Source: an uncultured Atopobiaceae bacterium
GTDB taxonomy: Bacteria; Actinomycetota; Coriobacteriia; Coriobacteriales; Atopobiaceae
Length of the DNA stretch: 64,000 nucleotides
Assembly (NCBI GenBank): GCA_947631545.1
Contig: CANRLS010000002.1
Coordinates: 24,965-88,964, forward strand
Direction of reading: 5' to 3'
The position numbers and the translations under genes are program-made. A model generated the notes under the pieces. The model was not told where the DNA came from. It was given only the letters and a program-made list of their open reading frames with translations, and did not search any database. Shown piece after piece: positions 27,423 to 35,879 of the stretch; the first letter of the stretch is position 1; every line of letters begins with the position of its first letter.

Positions 27423-27431
27423 TGCTAGGGT
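27423..27431 (+). promoter_or_regulatory. Extended -10 of nrdR
   Basis: TGCTAGGGT, an extended -10 of the TGCTAnnnT shape, lies 29 bases before the nrdR start codon. No strong -35. Confidence 0.4.
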
Positions 27432-27460
27432 TTGCGCGTGCCGTCCGACGAAGGGAATCC

Positions 27461-27928
27461 ATGCGCTGTCCCAGCTGCGGGTGCGAGGAGTCGAAGGTCA
27501 TCGATTCGCGTCCATCGGACAACTACACGGCCATACGCCGGCGCCGCCAGTGCGAGGCCTGCGGATTCCGATTCACCACCTACGAGCGGAGGGAAGAGCA
27601 GCCGCTCGTGGTCATCAAGCGCAATGGCGCCAAGGAGCCCTTCGACCGAGAGAAGCTCATGCGCGGGCTCATCCGCGCCACCGTGAAGCGCGGCATCGAC
27701 GTGAACCGCCTGGACAAGATCATCGACGAGGTGGAGGAGCGCGTTCGCGACTCCGGATCCTCCGAGGTCAGGGCCAGCGATCTGGGCGAGATGGCGCTCC
27801 AGAGCCTTCTCGCCGTGGACAAGGTCGCCTACGTGCGGTTCGCGTCCGTCTACAGGCACTTCGACGACGTCGAGGAATTCTCCGACGAGCTGAAGAGGCT
27901 CGCCGGCGAGAGGGGAGCGAGCGTTTGA
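27461..27928 (+). CDS. nrdR: Transcriptional repressor NrdR
   Basis: Nucleotide-sensing repressor of ribonucleotide reductase genes. 155 residues with a zinc ribbon (C3, C6, C31, C34) followed by an ATP cone (48-138). The ATG at 27461 gives the canonical MRCPSCG start. It overlaps dut by one base; the pairing is sensible because both control the dNTP pool. The palindrome upstream could allow regulation of nrdR itself. Confidence 0.96.
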   Translation: MRCPSCGCEESKVIDSRPSDNYTAIRRRRQCEACGFRFTTYERREEQPLVVIKRNGAKEPFDREKLMRGLIRATVKRGIDVNRLDKIIDEVEERVRDSGSSEVRASDLGEMALQSLLAVDKVAYVRFASVYRHFDDVEEFSDELKRLAGERGASV

Positions 27929-28371
27929 TGGAGAGCGTCACCCTGCCCGTCCGGAGATTGGATCCCGAGGTGGAGCTGCCCACCTACGCCTACGAGGGCG
28001 ATGCGGGGCTGGATCTTCGCTCGGCCGAGGATGCCACCCTGGGGCCCTTGGAGCGCCGTCTCGTCTCGACCGGGCTCGCCGTGGCCATCCCCGAGGGCTA
28101 TGCGGGATTCGTCCAGCCGAGAAGCGGGCTCGCCCTCAAGGAGGGCCTCTCGATGGCGAACACGCCCGGCCTCGTGGATTCCCACTACCGCGGAGAGCTC
28201 AAGGTCTGCGCGGTGAACCTCGATCCCGATCGCGAGCTCTTCATCTCGAGGGGCGAGCGCATCGCTCAACTGGTCATCCAGGCCGTGCCCTCGGTGAAGA
28301 TCGTGGAGGCCGAGACCCTGGACGAGACCGATCGAGGCGCAGGGGGGTTCGGTTCGAGCGGCACCGACTAG
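27928..28371 (+). CDS. dut: dUTP diphosphatase
   Basis: Trimeric dUTPase that hydrolyses dUTP to dUMP, keeping uracil out of DNA. 147 residues with motifs AGLDL (26-30), PRSGLAL (64-70), GLVDSHYRGE with catalytic D85, and the C-terminal RGAGGFGSSG arm. The ATG overlaps the nrdR stop by one base. Confidence 0.96.
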   Translation: MESVTLPVRRLDPEVELPTYAYEGDAGLDLRSAEDATLGPLERRLVSTGLAVAIPEGYAGFVQPRSGLALKEGLSMANTPGLVDSHYRGELKVCAVNLDPDRELFISRGERIAQLVIQAVPSVKIVEAETLDETDRGAGGFGSSGTD

Positions 28372-28433
28372 GGCGAGACTGAGGATCCGGCCGTAGCGAG
28401 CTCGGGGGGACTCGCCGCCAAGAGAGGAGCGTC

Positions 28434-29747
28434 ATGGAAGGGTTCTTCCACTTGGGCGAGAGGGGGAGTTCCGTCGGCCAGGAGATGCGCGCCGGCCTCA
28501 CGACCTTCCTCGCCATGGCCTACATCATCGCCGTCAACCCGGCGCTGCTCGAGGCCGCGGGCATACCCTTGGCCGCCGCCGTCACCTCTACCTGCGTCGG
28601 CGCCGCCATCGCGACCTTCCTCATGGGCATCTGCTCCAATCGGCCGCTCGCCTGCGCCTCCGGCATGGGCATCAACGCCGTCGTGGCCTTCACGCTCACC
28701 GAGGTCACCGGCGGGAGCTGGCAGACGGCCATGGCCGTCGTCTTCGTCGAGGGCGTCGTCATCCTCATCCTGGTGCTCTGCGGCCTGCGCGAGGCCATCA
28801 TGGATGCCATCCCGACGCCGCTTCGCCATGCGATCGCAGCCGGTCTCGGCCTCTTCATCGCGCTCATCGGCCTCATCAACGGCTCGATCGTCGTGAACGA
28901 CGACTCGACCCTCATCACCATGGGCGCCGTGACCGACCCCAACTACATCGTCGGCATCATCTCGATCATCTCGACGATCGTGCTCTACTGCCTGCAGGTG
29001 CCCGGAAGCATCCTCCTCGGCATCCTCATCGCCGTGGTCGTCGGGATCCCGCTGGGGGTGACCGTCCTGCCCACCGGCGTGGTCTCCTGGCTCGACTTCA
29101 CCACCTTCGCAGCTCCGTTCCAGGACAACGGGCAGGGGATGATGGCCATACTGCAGGTCTTTCTGAGCCCGCTTCTGCTCATGTTCGCCTTCTCGCTCAT
29201 GATGAGCGACTTCTTCGACACGATGGGCAGCGCCTTCGCCGTGGCCAAGCAGGGCGACTTCCTCACCTCCGATGGCCGCATCGAGGATATCCGACCGATC
29301 CTCATCGTGGACTCCGCTTCCGCTGCCATCGGGGGCTTCCTGGGCGCTTCTTCCATCACCACCTTCGTCGAGGCCGCATCGGGTGCCGCCGACGGCGGGC
29401 GGACGGGGCTCACGTCGATCACGACGGCCGTGCTCTTCCTCATCGCGGCCTTCTTCGCCCCGCTCATCGCGGTCGTGAGCTCTGCCTCCACGGCGGGCGC
29501 CCTCGTGCTCGTGGGCTACCTCATGATGGATCAGGTCGCCGACATCGACTGGACGGACGTCCTCTCCGGCATCCCGTCCTTCCTCATCGTGGCGGGCATC
29601 CCGCTCACCTACTCTATCTCCACCGGCATCGGCCTCGGCTTCATCGGCTACATCGCGGTGGCCGTGTGCACCGGCCAATCGGAGAAGGTGAAGCCCCTCA
29701 TGTGGGTGGCGGCCGTGGCCTTCCTGGTGATGTTCCTCATCAGCTGA
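28434..29747 (+). CDS. NCS2 family purine permease (AzgA-like)
   Basis: 437-residue multipass transporter of the AzgA branch of the NCS2 family, which imports adenine, guanine or hypoxanthine with protons. The N-terminal TTFLAMAYIIAVNP, the ACASGMGINA motif near 78-87 and SDFFDTMGSAFAVAKQ near 262 are diagnostic. A purine permease fits with apt further along (32394) for salvage. The exact substrate is not decided by sequence. RBS GAGGAGC precedes the ATG. Confidence 0.9.
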   Translation: MEGFFHLGERGSSVGQEMRAGLTTFLAMAYIIAVNPALLEAAGIPLAAAVTSTCVGAAIATFLMGICSNRPLACASGMGINAVVAFTLTEVTGGSWQTAMAVVFVEGVVILILVLCGLREAIMDAIPTPLRHAIAAGLGLFIALIGLINGSIVVNDDSTLITMGAVTDPNYIVGIISIISTIVLYCLQVPGSILLGILIAVVVGIPLGVTVLPTGVVSWLDFTTFAAPFQDNGQGMMAILQVFLSPLLLMFAFSLMMSDFFDTMGSAFAVAKQGDFLTSDGRIEDIRPILIVDSASAAIGGFLGASSITTFVEAASGAADGGRTGLTSITTAVLFLIAAFFAPLIAVVSSASTAGALVLVGYLMMDQVADIDWTDVLSGIPSFLIVAGIPLTYSISTGIGLGFIGYIAVAVCTGQSEKVKPLMWVAAVAFLVMFLIS

Positions 29748-29887
29748 CGGGGGCCGCAAAGCGAATCCGTCGACGGGGTCTGCGGCCATGCGCCCGGGCC
29801 CCGTCCCATTTGAGCGAATCGCACCGTTTTGGGTAGCAACGAACCTGTACGGGTGGCTGGGAATGAGCCGAGAGGGGATGTTCGAGG

Positions 29888-30826
29888 ATGAGGACCCATG
29901 ACCTGGTGATCGTCGGAGCCGGACCCGCAGGGCTCGCCGCCGCCATCTATGCCGACCGGGCCGCCCTCGATTGCCTCACCGTCGAGCAGGGCACCTTCGG
30001 CGGCCAGCTGGGGCTCACGGACTTGGTGGACAACTATCCCGGCATCGAGGATGTGACGGGCTACGAGCTCGCCGAGAGGATGCACGCCCATGCGGAGCAT
30101 CTCGGGGCACGGTTCTCGCTCGACGTCATCGAGCGACTCGTCTACGACGATGTGCGAGGGCGCTTCCAGCTCGACGGCATGAGCGAGACCTACGAATCGA
30201 GGGCGGTCATCCTCGCCTCGGGTGGAACGCCCAGACCCGCGGGCTTCGAGGGCGAGGACTTCTTCCGTGGCCATGGCGTCTCCTACTGCGCCACGTGCGA
30301 TGGCATGTTCTACAAGGACAAGCTCTGCTACGTGGTGGGTGGCGGCAACACCGCCTGCGAGGAGGCCGAGTTCCTCACGCGGTTCGCGAGCAAGGTCGTG
30401 ATGGTGGTGCGCAAAGACCACCTGAGAGCCCAGCCGTCGCTCATCGCCAAGGTCGTGGAGCACCCCAAGGTCGAGATCCGCTACAACACGCGAATCGTCT
30501 CGATGGCGGGCGAGATGCTCCCGAGAAGCTTAACGCTAGAAAATACAGTCAGCGGCAGGCGGTGGGTCGAGGAGCATGAGCCGGGTTCCTTTGGGGTCTT
30601 CGTCTTCATCGGCAACATCCCCACGTCGGCGCTGGCCGAGGGACTCGCCTCGATGAACGCCAACGGCGAGATCCAGACGAACGAGGCCATGGAGACCTTC
30701 ACGCCCGGGCTCTTCGCGGCGGGCGATGTGCGTGAGAAGCCGCTTCGCCAGATCATCACGGCGGCGGCCGATGGCGCCATCGCGGCCACGAGCGCCGCGC
30801 TCTACCTCGGGGCCATCGTCATCTGA
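29888..30826 (+). CDS. trxB: Thioredoxin reductase (FAD/NAD(P)H)
   Basis: 312-residue low-molecular-weight thioredoxin reductase: FAD-binding GAGPAGLAAAI (10-20), redox disulfide C134-A-T-C137, NAD(P)-binding GGGNTACEEAE (151-161) and second FAD motif GLFAAGDVREKPLRQ. No thioredoxin gene is adjacent. Codons around 30527-30553 (TTA, CTA, AAT, ACA) are much more AT-rich than the rest of the window and encode a loop, a possible small replacement. An AT-rich pocket follows the stop. Confidence 0.93.
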   Translation: MRTHDLVIVGAGPAGLAAAIYADRAALDCLTVEQGTFGGQLGLTDLVDNYPGIEDVTGYELAERMHAHAEHLGARFSLDVIERLVYDDVRGRFQLDGMSETYESRAVILASGGTPRPAGFEGEDFFRGHGVSYCATCDGMFYKDKLCYVVGGGNTACEEAEFLTRFASKVVMVVRKDHLRAQPSLIAKVVEHPKVEIRYNTRIVSMAGEMLPRSLTLENTVSGRRWVEEHEPGSFGVFVFIGNIPTSALAEGLASMNANGEIQTNEAMETFTPGLFAAGDVREKPLRQIITAAADGAIAATSAALYLGAIVI

Positions 30827-30843
30827 AAATACGATAATATATC

Positions 30844-30963
30844 TTATGTAAAGTAGAGGAATCCGCAGCTACACCCGCCGGCGACGACCGCGAGCTCCTC
30901 GTCCTCGACCTTGCCCTCTGCGGGTGCCTCGGGGATGAGGAGCGGCTCCTCGCATGGGTGCAC
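30844..30963 (-). CDS. Candidate double-glycine RiPP/bacteriocin precursor (possibly 5'-truncated or frameshifted)
   Basis: Within the 348-base gap between trxB and the NlpC gene, the minus strand encodes a C-terminus VEDEELAVVAGG followed by CSCGFLYFT and a stop. That is the pattern of NHLP/Nif11-type leaders (acidic helix, then Gly-Gly) with a short Cys-rich core. From the GTG at 30963 it is 39 residues; an ATG at 31110 would give 88, but that upstream part looks non-coding (Arg/Ser/Trp/Pro). A different frame just upstream reads MAQRAAVAATLRDRVERAG after a GGAGG, so a frameshift may have split a once longer gene. No modifying enzyme is adjacent. Chance remains possible. Confidence 0.35.
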   Translation of the reverse strand: MHPCEEPLLIPEAPAEGKVEDEELAVVAGGCSCGFLYFT

Positions 30964-31174
30964 CTGCGCGCTCGACGCGATCGCGCAGCGTGGCGGCCAC
31001 CGCGGCACGTTGGGCCATGTCCTCCGGTTCCAAGAGGTTCGAATTGGAGCCTCCGCCCGCGCAGCCGCGAGCGATTCCCCAGCCGCGAAAGACGACGGAC
31101 GCGACGGCATGCCTTGAAGGGAATGGATGAATCGACGGAGCGACCGGTCATCGCCGTAGCGCGCTCGAATGCGG

Positions 31175-32230
31175 CTAGAGGACGGAACCACCGCCCATGA
31201 ACCCACCGTAGTAGAGGGAATAGAGCTCGCGCTCCTGAACCGCTCTGCCAGGCGATGGCGCGTCGATCATCATATAGCGGCCGGTGACGGGATCCATGCC
31301 CACGAAGAGCGCCACATGGCCGCCGCCGCTCATGGCGACGATGTCGCCGGGCTTGAGCTGGCCGACGTCGCTCGTCCAGGTTCCGTGGTCCTTCAGCCAC
31401 TGGATCTGCTCCCACGTGGTGCGCGGCAGGTCGACGCCGAAGTGCCGGTAGACCCACCAGGTGAGCCCGGAGCAGTCGAAGCCCCCCTCTTCAGGGCTCT
31501 CGCCGCTGGAGACGTAGGGCCAGCCGAGCCATTCGCGCGCATAGGCGAGGACCTCGGGATGGCCATCGCCGGGCGCGACGACGTCCTCCACGGGATCTTG
31601 CGGTTCGTTCTGCTCCGGGGGCAAGGGGTCGGCGGCCGAGGGGTCGATATCGGGATAGCCGAAGCGACCCTGGTAGCGCTCGGCCTCGCTCATCGAATCT
31701 TTGCCGCGCGTCCCCCACCACTTGGCGCCCTCGAACTGCCAGCCCTTCCAGCTCTGGGAATTCGCCCACGTATAGTCCGTAGAGTAGATATGGGCGCCGG
31801 CGGTCGTTATGTAGGGAATATAGAGGCGATACATCGGAGTGCCCGACGAGTCCGCCGAATGGAACTTCACGCCCTCCTGAACCCACCCGAGCGTCGGCAG
31901 CGTGTTGTACTCGTTCTCATCGAGCGTGAAGAGATGGTCGTCGTTGTTGGGGTTGTACAGGCGATACACGGGCTGCGCGGACTCGCTCGGCACGTAGAGG
32001 GCGACCCACTCGTAGTTCCAGCCGATGCCGTCGAGGACGTTGCGCTCGTTCCTGTCCGTCGTGAAGAAGCCCTCTCCCGTGTTGGGATTCTCGAGGTAGT
32101 AGAGGGGCAGCTCTTCCGCGGAAGCGGGATCTGCGAGAGCCGGGGCAGCGGAACCGGTGAGGATCGCCGCCGCTACGGCCAGGGAGCTCGCAGTCGCTCC
32201 AATGGCCCTTCGGATCGCCTTGACGTCCAT
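31175..32230 (-). CDS. Secreted NlpC/P60 endopeptidase with N-terminal wall-binding repeats
   Basis: 351-residue exported peptidoglycan hydrolase. A Tat-independent signal peptide (1-33, ending ALADP) precedes about 130 residues of repeats of the RLYNPNNDDHLFT type (DUF5648-like). An acidic Pro-rich linker (180-220) leads to the NlpC/P60 domain with C253 (FDCSGL), H305 (GGHVAL) and D323. It should cleave stem-peptide bonds in the wall. A TTGACA within an 11-bp dyad (32386-32396) overlaps the apt stop and may be part of its promoter, although the best -10 (TATGGT) is 20 bases away. The same repeat occurs in the protease at 43304. Confidence 0.88.
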   Translation of the reverse strand: MDVKAIRRAIGATASSLAVAAAILTGSAAPALADPASAEELPLYYLENPNTGEGFFTTDRNERNVLDGIGWNYEWVALYVPSESAQPVYRLYNPNNDDHLFTLDENEYNTLPTLGWVQEGVKFHSADSSGTPMYRLYIPYITTAGAHIYSTDYTWANSQSWKGWQFEGAKWWGTRGKDSMSEAERYQGRFGYPDIDPSAADPLPPEQNEPQDPVEDVVAPGDGHPEVLAYAREWLGWPYVSSGESPEEGGFDCSGLTWWVYRHFGVDLPRTTWEQIQWLKDHGTWTSDVGQLKPGDIVAMSGGGHVALFVGMDPVTGRYMMIDAPSPGRAVQERELYSLYYGGFMGGGSVL

Positions 32231-32393
32231 GGAATCCCTTCGCTCGCCCTTCAGAGCCGCTTCCCCCGATCGCGGGGATGGGATCCGCGCACCATCAGAC
32301 CCCAGACTCCCGCTGCGCGATTCGCTTCACCTTCCCATGCGGTGCGTTCGCGAACCGGCAGCCACACCATACGCAAACGATATGGTGACATTG

Positions 32394-32933
32394 TCAATCG
32401 ACCTTGACCAAGGAGAAGAGCTCCGTACCCCCCACTTCGTCGGCCAAAAGCTTTCTAGGGTTAAGAAAAGCCAGCTCCATGATGCAGCCGAAACCGACCA
32501 CCTTGGCGCCCGCCTGCTCTGCGAGCCGAGCGCAGGCCACGGCCGTGCCTCCGGTGGCGAGCAGGTCGTCGACGATGATCACGCGATCGCCGGCGCCGAG
32601 CGAATCCCTGTGGATCTGCAGCTCATCGGTGCCGTACTCCAGCGCGTACGTTTGGCTGTAGACCTCGCGCGGCAGCTTTCCCGGCTTGCGGGCGGCGACG
32701 AAGCCCGCAGAGAGCCTGTAGGCGATGGCGGAGCCAAGGAGGAACCCCCGGGCTTCGGCGCTCATGACCTTCGTGATGCCCTTGCCGATGTAGTGGTCGA
32801 CGAGCTCGTCGATCACGCAGGCGAAGCCCTGGGGATCTCCCAGGAGCGGCATGATGTCCTTGAAGACGACGCCGGGCTCCGGATAGTCCGGGATGTCGAC
32901 GATGAGGCTCTCGTAATCGAAGTTCGCGCCCAT
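32394..32933 (-). CDS. apt: Adenine phosphoribosyltransferase
   Basis: Purine-salvage enzyme converting adenine and PRPP to AMP. 179 residues; N-terminal PDYPEPGVVFKDI and the PRPP loop VIIVDDLLATGGT (118-130) are diagnostic. It lies downstream of the MerR and FHA genes on the same strand, 54 bases after the MerR stop. Confidence 0.96.
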   Translation of the reverse strand: MGANFDYESLIVDIPDYPEPGVVFKDIMPLLGDPQGFACVIDELVDHYIGKGITKVMSAEARGFLLGSAIAYRLSAGFVAARKPGKLPREVYSQTYALEYGTDELQIHRDSLGAGDRVIIVDDLLATGGTAVACARLAEQAGAKVVGFGCIMELAFLNPRKLLADEVGGTELFSLVKVD

Positions 32934-32987
32934 GCTCTCCCCTTCCCGCAGACGCCACCTGTGAGCGCCCGCATCATCGGATCGACG

Positions 32988-33710
32988 TCAGTCAGCCGAC
33001 GACCGCTCCGTCGGCCTTCTCAGGCTGTTCTTGAGGTTCCTTCGTATGAGCGCCGCACGGACGTTGCCCGTGAGCGCGAGGATCTGGTCGAACGCGCGGT
33101 TGCGCTCCTCCCAGGCAGCTTCGGGCGACTCTCCCCTCTTCTGGCCGAAATACGAGAGCACCTGTTCGAAGAGGAAGCTCTCGCGATTGGCGGCCATGAC
33201 GTACTGCTTGAGGTTCCTGGGCTCGATGCCGAAGCGATGGAGCGCCTCAGCGCTCCGGATGAGCGCGAAGTCGTGGCCGTCGACGAGGTCCCTGCCCTTC
33301 GGCGAGCGCTTGAGTTCGATGAGCTGGCATTGCGCGAGCGATTGGACGAAGCTCACCGAGACGCCCAGGAGCTCGGGCATGCGCTCTATGGGATGGAGCC
33401 GCTCGGTGACGTCCTCGGTGTCGACGACGGCTTGCGGATAGGCGTTCACGCCGCCCATGCCGGTTCCGTTGCCGTCGAGCTCCTCCTTGATGACGGAGAG
33501 TGGCAGGAAGCGGGTTTTCTGCAGATAGAGGATGGTCTCGAGGCGCTTCACATCGGAGGGCTTGAAGAGCCGGTAGCCGCCCGCCGTCCGCTCGAGGTCG
33601 AGGAGCCCCTCCTCCTCGAGGTAGCGCACCTTCGACACGGTGAGGTCGGGATAAGAGCCCTGTAGGCGCTTGACGACCTTGCCGATGGTGATGGTGCCCC
33701 CTTGAGCCAT
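32988..33710 (-). CDS. MerR-family regulator, FtsR-like
   Basis: 240-residue regulator with an N-terminal MerR winged helix (6-75, ISKVRYLEEEGLL / GGYRLF). It continues into a second HTH-like region (about 110-165, LLGVSVSFVQSLAQCQLIEL) and a helical C-terminus. This layout, and the gene directly upstream encoding a GarA-like FHA protein, match the actinobacterial garA-ftsR (Rv1827-Rv1828) pair, where FtsR activates ftsZ. No effector-binding domain or ligand cysteines of metal-sensing MerR proteins are seen. The FtsR role is inferred from architecture and synteny. Confidence 0.82.
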   Translation of the reverse strand: MAQGGTITIGKVVKRLQGSYPDLTVSKVRYLEEEGLLDLERTAGGYRLFKPSDVKRLETILYLQKTRFLPLSVIKEELDGNGTGMGGVNAYPQAVVDTEDVTERLHPIERMPELLGVSVSFVQSLAQCQLIELKRSPKGRDLVDGHDFALIRSAEALHRFGIEPRNLKQYVMAANRESFLFEQVLSYFGQKRGESPEAAWEERNRAFDQILALTGNVRAALIRRNLKNSLRRPTERSSAD

Positions 33711-33722
33711 GGAGAACCTTCG

Positions 33723-34142
33723 CTACCCTTCCGCGGGTATCCGGCTCGTGCTCTGCGTGGTGTGGTAAACCATCCTGAACGTGCCGATCTGGATGGTCGA
33801 GCCGTCCTCGAGGGCGGCTCGGTTCACGATGGCTCCGTTCACCCAGGTGCCGTTGAGCGATCCGAGATCCTCGAGCATGGCCTTGCCCGGCGAGAGCTCG
33901 AGGCGGGCGTGATGGCGCGAGACCGTCATGTCGTTCAGGAAGACGTTGTTCGACGGGTCGCGCCCGATGGTCACGAGTGGGGTGTCGAGCACGAACGTCG
34001 TGCCGGTGTGCGGCCCCTTGACGATGCTCAGCGTGGGATTGGGCAGCCGATCGGGGCTGAGCAGGTCGGGAACCGTCTCGTCCGCAGAGGGCATCTTGAA
34101 TATCGTCGTAGGGTTCTCGCCCTCATGCCTCAGGTCAGCCAT
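33723..34142 (-). CDS. FHA-domain protein, GarA/OdhI-like
   Basis: 139 residues with a C-terminal FHA domain (about 45-130: VTIGRDPSNNVFLND, SRHHARLE, SLNGTWVNG). The short N-terminal tail contains adjacent threonines (PTTIF) resembling the kinase-phosphorylated ETT motif of GarA. In actinobacteria the phosphorylated tail folds onto the FHA domain and controls glutamate/TCA enzymes. A TATCAT lies about 40 bases upstream. It is 12 bases from the MerR gene. Confidence 0.85.
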   Translation of the reverse strand: MADLRHEGENPTTIFKMPSADETVPDLLSPDRLPNPTLSIVKGPHTGTTFVLDTPLVTIGRDPSNNVFLNDMTVSRHHARLELSPGKAMLEDLGSLNGTWVNGAIVNRAALEDGSTIQIGTFRMVYHTTQSTSRIPAEG

Positions 34143-34197
34143 GAACCTCGCGCCTCCAGCTTCGGATGAGCGTTACGCTCCCATGATAGCGGGGAGG

Positions 34198-34572
34198 CTA
34201 CCTGCAGGCCACGGCCGATACCTGTATCGGGGCGCCCAACGGCAGCGATGCGGCGCCGACGACGTTCCTGGCCGGATAGGGCTTGGAGAGGCGCTCGGCG
34301 AGCACCTCGTTCACGATTTGGACGTCGGCGAGGTCGGTGAGCCACACGGTGAGGGAGCAGGCGTCATCCAACGAGAGGCCGGCGTCTTGGAGCACCGCCT
34401 CCACGTTCATGAGGCACCGGGCGGCCATGGCCCCCACCGAGGCCTCGATGACCTCGCCGGTGAGCGGATCTTGGGGCAGCTGCGCCGAGACGAAGACGTA
34501 GCGGGCGGCCGATGCCCCTTGGGAATAGGCGCCGAGGGGCTCGGGGGCGGCGGCGGTTCTTATGGCGTACAC
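34198..34572 (-). CDS. RidA family enamine/imine deaminase
   Basis: 124-residue RidA (YjgF) protein that hydrolyses reactive enamines from PLP enzymes. Motifs AYSQG near 18, VSAQLPQDPLTG, NVEAVLQDAGLSL and the C-terminal PIQVSAVACR are typical; the substrate-binding Arg sits in the PARNVVG segment. The GTG at 34572 follows AGGGGG. It is eight bases downstream of the PLP-dependent C-S lyase, a sensible partner because that enzyme releases enamine products. Confidence 0.9.
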   Translation of the reverse strand: MYAIRTAAAPEPLGAYSQGASAARYVFVSAQLPQDPLTGEVIEASVGAMAARCLMNVEAVLQDAGLSLDDACSLTVWLTDLADVQIVNEVLAERLSKPYPARNVVGAASLPLGAPIQVSAVACR

Positions 34573-34580
34573 GGCGCCCC

Positions 34581-35819
34581 CTATCGTTCGAGCTCTCGAA
34601 GGGCCGCATCGAGCCTCGGCAGGGCCTCTTCGATGACGGAGGTCGGACAGGCGAGGTTCCAGCGCTCGAAGCCCCTCCCGAGGTCGCCGAACATCGGCCC
34701 CTCGTCGAAGAAGAGGCCGTGGGCCCGCAAGATCCGCTCCTGGGCCTTCGGATCCCTGCCGGCGGCCGTGAGGTCGAGCCAGGCGAGGTAGGTGCCCTCC
34801 ATATCGGTCACCTTCACCCACGGGTGGCTGGCTGCGAGGTGCTCCCTCACCAGCTGGTAGTTCTCCCAGACGATGGCGATGAGCTCCTCGAGCCACCCCT
34901 CGCACTCGTCGTAGGCCACCTGGCAGGCCCTGTAGGCGAGCGCGTTCAGGCTGTGGAAGCCCGATTTGGCGAGCTCGTTGGTGAAGTCGCTTCGCATCCT
35001 GGGGTTCTGGATGAAGATGTTCGAGCACTGGAGCCCGGCGATGTTGAAGGACTTGGAGGGCGCGGTGCAGGTCATCGCCCATTCGAACTCGCCCGACTTC
35101 ATGACCTTCATGATGGTGGTGTGGCCATGGCGGCAGCCGGGCATGATAAGGTCGTCGTGGATCTCGTCGGAGACGATGAACACGTCATGGGCGATGCAGA
35201 GCTCCACGAGGCGACGGAGCTCGCCCTCGGTCCAGACGCGTCCCACCGGGTTATGGGGGCTGCAGAGGATGAGGAGCCGGTTGGACGGATCCTTCACGAG
35301 CTCGGCGAGGCCCTCGAAATCCATGAGGTAGCGCCCCTCCTCGTGGAGAAGCGGGTTCTCGACGACGCGCCGGCCCGTCTCGAGGACGCAGCGATAGAAG
35401 GGCGGATAGACCGGGGTCTGGATGATGACGCCATCGCCCACCTGCGTGAACGCCTTGACTGCGGTGAAGAGCGCGTCCACGACGCCCGGCGTCTGGACGA
35501 GCCAATCGAGCGAGGGCGTCCAGGAGTGGCGGCGGAACTGCCAGCCCAGGACCGCGTCGAGGTAGTCGTCGGTGGCCTGCGTATAGCCGAGGGTGGCGAT
35601 GGCGGCGGTCTCCTGGATGGCCCGCACGATCTGGGGCGCAGTCCGGAACTCCATGTCGGCAATGGAGAACGGCACGACGCCCGGCTGCACATCCTCGTCC
35701 TGCTCGTACATGAGCGCCCATTTGGCGGAGCCCTCGAGGGAGCGGTCGAGGCGCGTCTCGAAGTCGTAGCTCCTGCGTCCCTCTATGGGAAAGGGCAATG
35801 GCGAGGTGTCGTAGGCCAT
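34581..35819 (-). CDS. PLP-dependent C-S lyase (MalY/PatB family aminotransferase)
   Basis: 412-residue fold-type I PLP enzyme of the MalY/PatB group, which cleaves cystathionine or cysteine to pyruvate, ammonia and a thiol or sulfide. IADMEF near 54, LILCSPHNPVGR, VSDEIHDDLI and the lysine in APSKSFN (near 250) are diagnostic. It is in a minus-strand operon ending in ridA. Substrate preference cannot be read from sequence; a maltose-regulatory role like E. coli MalY is unlikely without neighbours of that system. Confidence 0.9.
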   Translation of the reverse strand: MAYDTSPLPFPIEGRRSYDFETRLDRSLEGSAKWALMYEQDEDVQPGVVPFSIADMEFRTAPQIVRAIQETAAIATLGYTQATDDYLDAVLGWQFRRHSWTPSLDWLVQTPGVVDALFTAVKAFTQVGDGVIIQTPVYPPFYRCVLETGRRVVENPLLHEEGRYLMDFEGLAELVKDPSNRLLILCSPHNPVGRVWTEGELRRLVELCIAHDVFIVSDEIHDDLIMPGCRHGHTTIMKVMKSGEFEWAMTCTAPSKSFNIAGLQCSNIFIQNPRMRSDFTNELAKSGFHSLNALAYRACQVAYDECEGWLEELIAIVWENYQLVREHLAASHPWVKVTDMEGTYLAWLDLTAAGRDPKAQERILRAHGLFFDEGPMFGDLGRGFERWNLACPTSVIEEALPRLDAALRELER

Positions 35820-35879
35820 GGGCTCTCCTTTGCGCGCGGTGGGGTCCGCGAGAGCGGGCCCCGGTTCGAAGTCTACGGG

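Noticed and set aside
32366..32397. Standard promoter for the NlpC gene
   Set aside because: A perfect TTGACA is present on the minus strand, but the only reasonable -10 (TATGGT) is 20 bases away, so it was not listed as a promoter.
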